Source: Hephaestia caeni
GTDB lineage: Bacteria > Pseudomonadota > Alphaproteobacteria > Sphingomonadales > Sphingomonadaceae
NCBI RefSeq assembly: GCF_003550065.1
Contig: NZ_QXDC01000003.1
Span: 1,116,001 to 1,180,000, forward strand
Reading direction: 5' to 3'
DNA length: 64,000 bases
In this document: positions 59,834 to 64,000 of the stretch, piece by piece
Layout: each line of letters begins with the position of its first letter
Position numbering within the stretch: the stretch's first letter is position 1
Position numbers and translations under genes: made by a program
The notes under the pieces: model-generated
Databases searched by the model: none
The model's input: only the letters and a program-made list of their open reading frames with translations
What the model was told of the DNA's origin: nothing

Positions 59834-60520
59834 CTACCGTTCGCTCAGATAATAGCGCTCGCGCGCCGCCAGCCCCTCGTCCAGCTCGTATACGATCGGC
59901 TGCCCCGTCGGAATCTCCAGCCCGGTGATCTCGTCGTCCGAAATCCCCGACAGATGCTTCACCAGCGCACGCAGCGAATTGCCGTGGGCGGAGATCAGCA
60001 CGCGCTTGCCGGCCTTCAGTTCGGGCGCGATCCGGCCTTCCCAATAGGGCAGCACGCGCGCGATCGTGTCCTTCAGGCTCTCGGTCGCGGGGATGGCGAT
60101 CCCGGCATAGCGGCGATCCTGCGACAGGTCGTAGGCGCTTCCTGCCTCCAGCGGCGGCGGCGGGGTATCGAAGCTGCGGCGCCAGATATGCACTTGCTCG
60201 TCGCCGTGGCGTTCGGCCGTCTCGGCCTTGTTGAGGCCCGTCAGCCCGCCGTAATGCCGCTCGTTCAGCCGCCAGTCCTTCTCGGTCGGCAGCCAGAGGC
60301 GGCCCATCTTCTCGAGCGCGATGTTGAGCGTGCGGATCGCGCGCGTCTGCACGCTGGTAAAGGTCAGGTCGAAATCGAACCCCTTCCGGCTGAGCATCTC
60401 GCCCGCGGCTTCGGCCTCGGCGACGCCCTTGTCGGTCAGGTTGACATCCCACCAACCGGTGAAGCGGTTCTCGAGGTTCCAGGCCGATTGGCCGTGGCGG
60501 ATCAGGACGAGCGTGGGCAT
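59834..60520 (-). CDS. gpmA: 2,3-bisphosphoglycerate-dependent phosphoglycerate mutase
   Basis: The 228-residue glycolytic enzyme interconverts 3- and 2-phosphoglycerate. The phosphohistidine motif is [20 protein letters not shown] (His9 expected), with [28 protein letters not shown] order, [18 protein letters not shown], and [18 protein letters not shown] near the C terminus. Length matches the dimeric form. The start lies 18 bases inside the end of the acetyltransferase gene, so expression is probably linked. Confidence 0.95.
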   Translation of the reverse strand: MPTLVLIRHGQSAWNLENRFTGWWDVNLTDKGVAEAEAAGEMLSRKGFDFDLTFTSVQTRAIRTLNIALEKMGRLWLPTEKDWRLNERHYGGLTGLNKAETAERHGDEQVHIWRRSFDTPPPPLEAGSAYDLSQDRRYAGIAIPATESLKDTIARVLPYWEGRIAPELKAGKRVLISAHGNSLRALVKHLSGISDDEITGLEIPTGQPIVYELDEGLAARERYYLSER

Positions 60521-60981
60521 GGAGTCTCCAGATCAAGCGTCATGAATCGGTTGTGCGCGCTCGCCGGATAGCCGCCGAACGCGGCGCAGTCCACGAAGCC
60601 CGCCGCTTCGTACATCCGGTTGGAGGGAGCGAACATCGGCGCGGTGCCGGTCTCGAGGCTCAGCCGGTGATAGCCGCGCGCGCGGGCGACCGCGATCAGA
60701 TGCGTCAGCATCGCCCGCGCCACGCCGCGGCGCAGATGCGCGGGCGCGGTGCGCATCGATTTGAGTTCGCCGTGATCGGGCGCCAGTTCGTGGAGCGCGC
60801 CGATCCCGAGCAACGCCTCGCCGTCCCAGGCCGCGAAGAAGGCGATGCCGGGCGCCGCGAGCCCGGCAAGGTCGAGCGAATGCGCGTTGCGGCTCGGCGT
60901 GCTCGCGCGCGCCTCGGCGCGGTGATGCCGCACCAGCGCCGCGACGCGCGGATCGTCCAGCCCGCCCTCGCGAATCTCCAT
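60502..60981 (-). CDS. GNAT family N-acetyltransferase
   Basis: The 159-residue protein has [21 protein letters not shown], then [41 protein letters not shown], the acetyl-CoA site (RRGVAR), and [16 protein letters not shown]. It resembles the PapX/YedL-like subgroup with unknown acceptor. The ATG at 60981 shares a base with the carboxypeptidase stop. It overlaps gpmA. Confidence 0.87.
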   Translation of the reverse strand: MEIREGGLDDPRVAALVRHHRAEARASTPSRNAHSLDLAGLAAPGIAFFAAWDGEALLGIGALHELAPDHGELKSMRTAPAHLRRGVARAMLTHLIAVARARGYHRLSLETGTAPMFAPSNRMYEAAGFVDCAAFGGYPASAHNRFMTLDLETPCPRSS

Positions 60982-62093
60982 CAGAACGTATCGATCAGCC
61001 CGGCCAGCGTCTCCAGGCACGCCTGCGCGAGCTTCTTCGATCGCTCGCCCGACCAGCCGGCCTCGGGGTCGGGGTTGGCGTCATGGTCCTTGAACGGCAT
61101 TTCGAGCGTCATCGATATCGCGCCGAACCGTTCGGCGAGCTGGTTGGTCGACATCGACAGATTGGCCTCGCCCGGCGCCGATTTCGGATAGCCTTTCTCG
61201 GTCTGGAAGTCGGGCGTGGCGGCCGCGAGCGCGTCGGCGAAGCGATAGAATTTATCCCCCAGCGCGTCGGTCCAAGACGGAATCCCTTCGAAGCCGGCAA
61301 GGAAATTGGCCGGGATCGCCTCGTCGCCATGCACGTCCATTGCGACGTCGACGCCGGTCTCGTCCATCGCATTGCGCACCACGAGCACCTCGGGGCTCCG
61401 CTCGGCGGAGGGCGTATGCCATTCGCGGTTGAGGTTCACGCCCGCCGCGTTGGTGCGAAGGTGGCCGCGATACGAACCATCCGGGTTCATATTGGGCACG
61501 ATGTGGAAGGTGCATGTGCCGAGCAGCGCGGCCGTGGTCGCGTTGCCTGTATCGGCGAGCATTTCGAGCGCGCCTTCCATCCACCATTCGGCCATGCTCT
61601 CGCCGGGGTGCTGGCGCGCGTAGAGCCACACCTGCTTGGCGCCGGTGCCGGTGGTGAGATAGTCGATCGACCGCCCGTCGAGACTGGTCCCCAATTCGCG
61701 ATGCGCGAAGCCGGGCCGCGCCGCGTAATCGGCGATCAACTGGTTGTGGCGCTCGACCGGATAGGGCGCGAAATAGGCGAACCAGACCAGCGGCGCGCCG
61801 CCCGGCCAGCGCCATTCGAGCACGCCGTTCGCGTAGGTCGTCTCCACCTGCCGCCACGTCTCGCGGTCGGTGCTCGCGCGCACCTTGTAGCCGGGCCAGC
61901 CGTCGGGATAGGCCGATCCGCCCGCATTGGTGATGCGCAATGTCGCGGCATCGCCGCCCGCGACGCGGAAATAGAACCATTGGTAGAAATCGGACTGGTG
62001 ATCGTGCGCGATCTCCAGTTCGGCCGTGTCGCCGGTGATCGAAAGGACACGGATGTTGCCGCCGTCGAAGGCGCTCGTGATCTGAATGCTCAT
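60981..62093 (-). CDS. M14 family zinc carboxypeptidase, cytosolic carboxypeptidase-like
   Basis: The 370-residue protein has an N-terminal beta-sandwich (residues ~1-120, ending YFAPYPVERHNQLI), then the zinc motif YARQHPGESMAEWW (His and Glu), MNPDGSYRGHLRTNAAGVNLNREW, the third ligand His in DVAMDVHGDE, and the catalytic Glu in AISMTLEMPFKD. This is the M14D/CCP layout. In bacteria the substrate is not known. It may remove C-terminal acidic residues. It overlaps the DUF4136 gene by 4 bases. Confidence 0.92.
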   Translation of the reverse strand: MSIQITSAFDGGNIRVLSITGDTAELEIAHDHQSDFYQWFYFRVAGGDAATLRITNAGGSAYPDGWPGYKVRASTDRETWRQVETTYANGVLEWRWPGGAPLVWFAYFAPYPVERHNQLIADYAARPGFAHRELGTSLDGRSIDYLTTGTGAKQVWLYARQHPGESMAEWWMEGALEMLADTGNATTAALLGTCTFHIVPNMNPDGSYRGHLRTNAAGVNLNREWHTPSAERSPEVLVVRNAMDETGVDVAMDVHGDEAIPANFLAGFEGIPSWTDALGDKFYRFADALAAATPDFQTEKGYPKSAPGEANLSMSTNQLAERFGAISMTLEMPFKDHDANPDPEAGWSGERSKKLAQACLETLAGLIDTF

Positions 62094-62692
62094 TTGACCT
62101 CGATAGTCACCCCCGACAGCCCGGGAAAGTCCTTGAACAATGCCTGTGCCATCCGTGCGGCGGCGGCGCTGGCGGTGGCATCGGGCGCATCGCTGGTCGA
62201 TTCGCGTTGCGCGCGCCCTTCCCAGATCACCGTGTCGTCGGCGCGCCTTTTGATCTGTACGGACAGTTCGGAGACGATCAGCTCGCGCGTCCGGCGCTTG
62301 CCGATCGGCACGCTCAGCCCGCCGCCGACGCCGACATTGCGCCCGAACGACGCGCCGCCGAGCCCGATCGAAAAGGGCGATTTGCGCTCGATCACCCCGC
62401 GCGAGGCGCGCATGAAATTGACGATCGCGACATAGGCCGCCTCGCCGCCGGGGGGCGGCACGGTATAGCCGTTGCGCATCAGTTCGGTCTGCACCGCGGC
62501 GGCATAGGTCTTGTATTCGAGGCTTGCGGGGCCGGCGGGCGCGAACGGCTCGACGACGATCGTGCCGCGTTCGAGCGGCGCGTCGGCGCGGCCGAGGTGG
62601 AACCGCGTCACGTCGACCGGCGCCGGGCCGCTGGCGCAGGCGGAGAGCATTCCGGCCAGCGCGATTGCCATGATCGTCCCGCTCTTGTGCAT
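62090..62692 (-). CDS. DUF4136-type lipoprotein
   Basis: The 200-residue protein has a lipoprotein signal ending GMLSAC (lipobox), then VTRFHLGRADAPLERGTIVV, and the fold pattern LEYKTYAAAVQTELMRNGY and RELIVSELSVQIKRRADDTVIWEGRAQ typical of DUF4136 outer-membrane lipoproteins. The function is unknown. The start follows GCGGGAAC. It leads a four-gene run with the carboxypeptidase, acetyltransferase and gpmA, all overlapping. Confidence 0.8.
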   Translation of the reverse strand: MHKSGTIMAIALAGMLSACASGPAPVDVTRFHLGRADAPLERGTIVVEPFAPAGPASLEYKTYAAAVQTELMRNGYTVPPPGGEAAYVAIVNFMRASRGVIERKSPFSIGLGGASFGRNVGVGGGLSVPIGKRRTRELIVSELSVQIKRRADDTVIWEGRAQRESTSDAPDATASAAAARMAQALFKDFPGLSGVTIEVK

Positions 62693-62888
62693 TGTTCCCG
62701 CCTTTCGTCGCGCCGTCCGGTCTGTCGGCCGTGCGCTTCCTCCATACAGACTGCTGGACGTGGTATCCGGTTCCAACCCGTAACGACAGCATGCAAAATG
62801 CCGGGGCCACGCCTTGACTTGGGCTGGGCGCGACGATAGGCGAGCGCCACATTTCCAGACATCCTCATTTTGCAGAAGCGAATCGATC

Positions 62889-63014
62889 ATGAAGATCCGC
62901 AATTCCCTCAAGTCGCTCAAGGATCGCCACCGCGACAACCGCGTGATCCGCCGTCGCGGCCGCACCTATGTCATCAACAAGACCAACCGTCGCTTCAAGG
63001 CCCGCCAGGGTTGA
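62889..63014 (+). CDS. ykgO: 50S ribosomal protein L36, zinc-free type
   Basis: The 41-residue product [20 protein letters not shown] continues with [20 protein letters not shown]. It has the L36 fold but none of the zinc-binding cysteines, so it belongs to the C-minus form that replaces the zinc form in alphaproteobacteria. The ATG at 62889 has GAAGCGA nearby. Its stop lies one base before the next gene's start. Confidence 0.97.
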   Translation: MKIRNSLKSLKDRHRDNRVIRRRGRTYVINKTNRRFKARQG

Positions 63015-63015
63015 T

Positions 63016-63636
63016 GTGACGCGCCCGACGGCGATTATATTCGACGTCGGCAAGGTTCTGTATGATTGGAGCCCCCGGTTCCTCTACGAGCGCCTGATCG
63101 CTGACGATCGGGCGCTCGATGCGTTCCTGCGCGATGTCGTCACGCACGAATGGCATTTCCAGCACGACGCCGGCCGGCCTTTCGCCGAGACCTCGGCTGA
63201 GCTGATCGCGCTCTTTCCCGAGCACGAATCGCTGATCGCCGCCTGGGGATCGCGCTTCGGCGAGGCGATTCCCGGCCCCATTCCCGGCATGCCCCAACTC
63301 GTCGCCGATCTCGATTCGGCCGGCGTGCCGCTTTACGCCATCACCAATTTCTCGGGCGAGTTCTGGCCGCCCTTCCGCGCACGCGAAGCCGCATTGTTCG
63401 ATCGCTTCCGTGACATCGTGGTCTCCGGCGACGAGCGGTTGGTGAAGCCCGATCCCGCGATCTATGCGCTCGCGCTTCGCCGCTTCGGCGTCGTGCCGGA
63501 CGAATCGGTGTTCATCGACGATAACGCCGCCAACGTCGCGGCCGCCGCCGACGCCGGCCTGATCGCGCTGCGCTTCATCGACGAACCCACGCTGCGCCGC
63601 GATCTGGAGCGGCTGGAATTGCTCCCGCGATCGTGA
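63016..63636 (+). CDS. HAD superfamily hydrolase, YihX-like phosphatase
   Basis: The 206-residue protein has FDVGKVLYDWSP (nucleophile Asp in a DxG form, as in YihX), AITNFSGEF as motif II, GDERLVKPDPAIYALAL with the catalytic Lys, and SVFIDDNAANVAAAADAG as motif IV. These are intact, so activity on a sugar phosphate or a similar small phosphate is expected. Start is a GTG immediately after the L36 stop, so coupling is likely. It is convergent with pyruvate kinase. Confidence 0.9.
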   Translation: MTRPTAIIFDVGKVLYDWSPRFLYERLIADDRALDAFLRDVVTHEWHFQHDAGRPFAETSAELIALFPEHESLIAAWGSRFGEAIPGPIPGMPQLVADLDSAGVPLYAITNFSGEFWPPFRAREAALFDRFRDIVVSGDERLVKPDPAIYALALRRFGVVPDESVFIDDNAANVAAAADAGLIALRFIDEPTLRRDLERLELLPRS

Positions 63637-63642
63637 CTGGTG

Positions 63643-63782
63643 CTCCCGCGAAAGCGGGAGTCCAGGAGTCACAAGCGATGCGTTCGGCGACTCCGGCCCC
63701 CCGCTTGCGCGGGGGAACAGGTGCTCGGTTCGAGTCGGGGAGCGGGCCGGCGCCGCTCCAGAAATCGCTCTTTCGCGATTTC
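63643..63782. repeat. Cluster of palindromes between the HAD gene and pyk
   Basis: Three hairpins follow one another: CTCCCGC-GAAA-GCGGGAG (63643-63660), CCCCCGC/GCGGGGG (63698-63715) and GAAATCGC/GCGATTTC (63761-63782). Between the last two, GGGAGCGGGCCGGCGCCGC repeats an arm of the 34550 element. They fill the convergent gap. The third stem lies 13 bases after the pyk stop and may help termination. Confidence 0.75.
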
Positions 63783-63794
63783 TCGAACAGCCGT

Positions 63795-64000
63795 TCAGCC
63801 CTCGTGGTTCTTCAATTCGTCGCCGATGATGCGCACGACGTGGATCACATTGGTCGATCCAGGCGTCTTGAAGGGCACGCCGGCGATGATGATCACGCGG
63901 TCGCCCGCTTGGGCCATATGGTGCCGCAGCGCCATCCGCTTGGCCTTGGCGACCATATCCTCGAACGAATTGACGTCGCGCGTATGCACCGCATAGGTGC
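63795..64000 (-). CDS. pyk: Pyruvate kinase, C-terminal end (cut by window edge)
   Basis: Only the last 68 residues are visible, beginning TYAVHTRDVNSFEDMVAKAK and containing GDRVIIIAGVPFKTPGSTN, the allosteric C-domain signature of pyruvate kinase. The catalytic barrel lies beyond the window. The frame is open to the edge. Confidence 0.92.
   Translation of the reverse strand, partial: TYAVHTRDVNSFEDMVAKAKRMALRHHMAQAGDRVIIIAGVPFKTPGSTNVIHVVRIIGDELKNHEG

Overview
The window looks like a stretch of chromosome from a sphingomonad (Alphaproteobacteria, Sphingomonadaceae). The evidence is the very high GC with strong G/C preference at third codon positions, many 4-base ATGA/GTGA gene overlaps, lycopene cyclase and phytoene desaturase genes, an acetoacetyl-CoA reductase, a complex I NDUFA9-like protein and a zinc-free L36. 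This placement rests on recognised protein families and style, not on a database search.

Layout. 0-2 kb: end of a GH43 glycosidase and a coupled esterase (xylan/arabinan use). 2.1-5.5 kb: a D/L-alanine catabolic cluster (Lrp regulator, alanine racemase, DadA, RidA), then a broken acyl-CoA ligase remnant and tRNA-Leu(CAG). 5.9-15.5 kb: NDUFA9-like protein, undecaprenyl-diphosphatase, glutamate synthase (gltD, a DUF2059 gene, gltB), a glutathione transferase and a CsaA-like protein. 15.5-21.8 kb (minus): small lipoprotein, acetoacetyl-CoA reductase, ferrochelatase, an orphan molybdopterin oxidoreductase subunit and an acyl-CoA ligase. 21.8-26.5 kb: lgt, a MidA-type methyltransferase, an acetyltransferase, pgeF and a cystathionine gamma-synthase-like enzyme. 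26.6-29.6 kb: a possible cell-surface glycan locus. 29.7-33.3 kb (minus): thioesterase, LOG protein, crtI, crtY. 33.7-36.9 kb: MipA-like porin and thiC under a TPP riboswitch. 36.9-37.9 kb: an AT-richer island with a probable small RNA and an orphan DNA-binding-like protein. 38-46 kb: conserved small proteins, oligopeptidase B-like S9 peptidase, GH92 mannosidase and an esterase. 46.5-53.2 kb: Xaa-Pro aminopeptidase, release factor 3, hydrolase, epimerase, SDR and a GIY-YIG nuclease bracketed by inverted repeats. 53.2-64 kb: pheT-pheS, rplT-rpmI, purK-purE, cupin, gpmA, acetyltransferase, carboxypeptidase, lipoprotein, L36, HAD phosphatase and the end of pyruvate kinase.

Most of the window is ordinary core metabolism in short, translationally coupled operons. 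The unusual layer is non-coding. At least four kinds of palindromic element lie in gene ends and gaps, one sits in frame inside thiC, and one pair of perfect 26-base inverted repeats encloses a GIY-YIG nuclease gene with the same arm design as gene-less copies elsewhere. Together with the small RNA island at 37.1-37.8 kb, this is the best candidate for something not yet described. No CRISPR array, complete insertion sequence, prophage or plasmid origin was seen.
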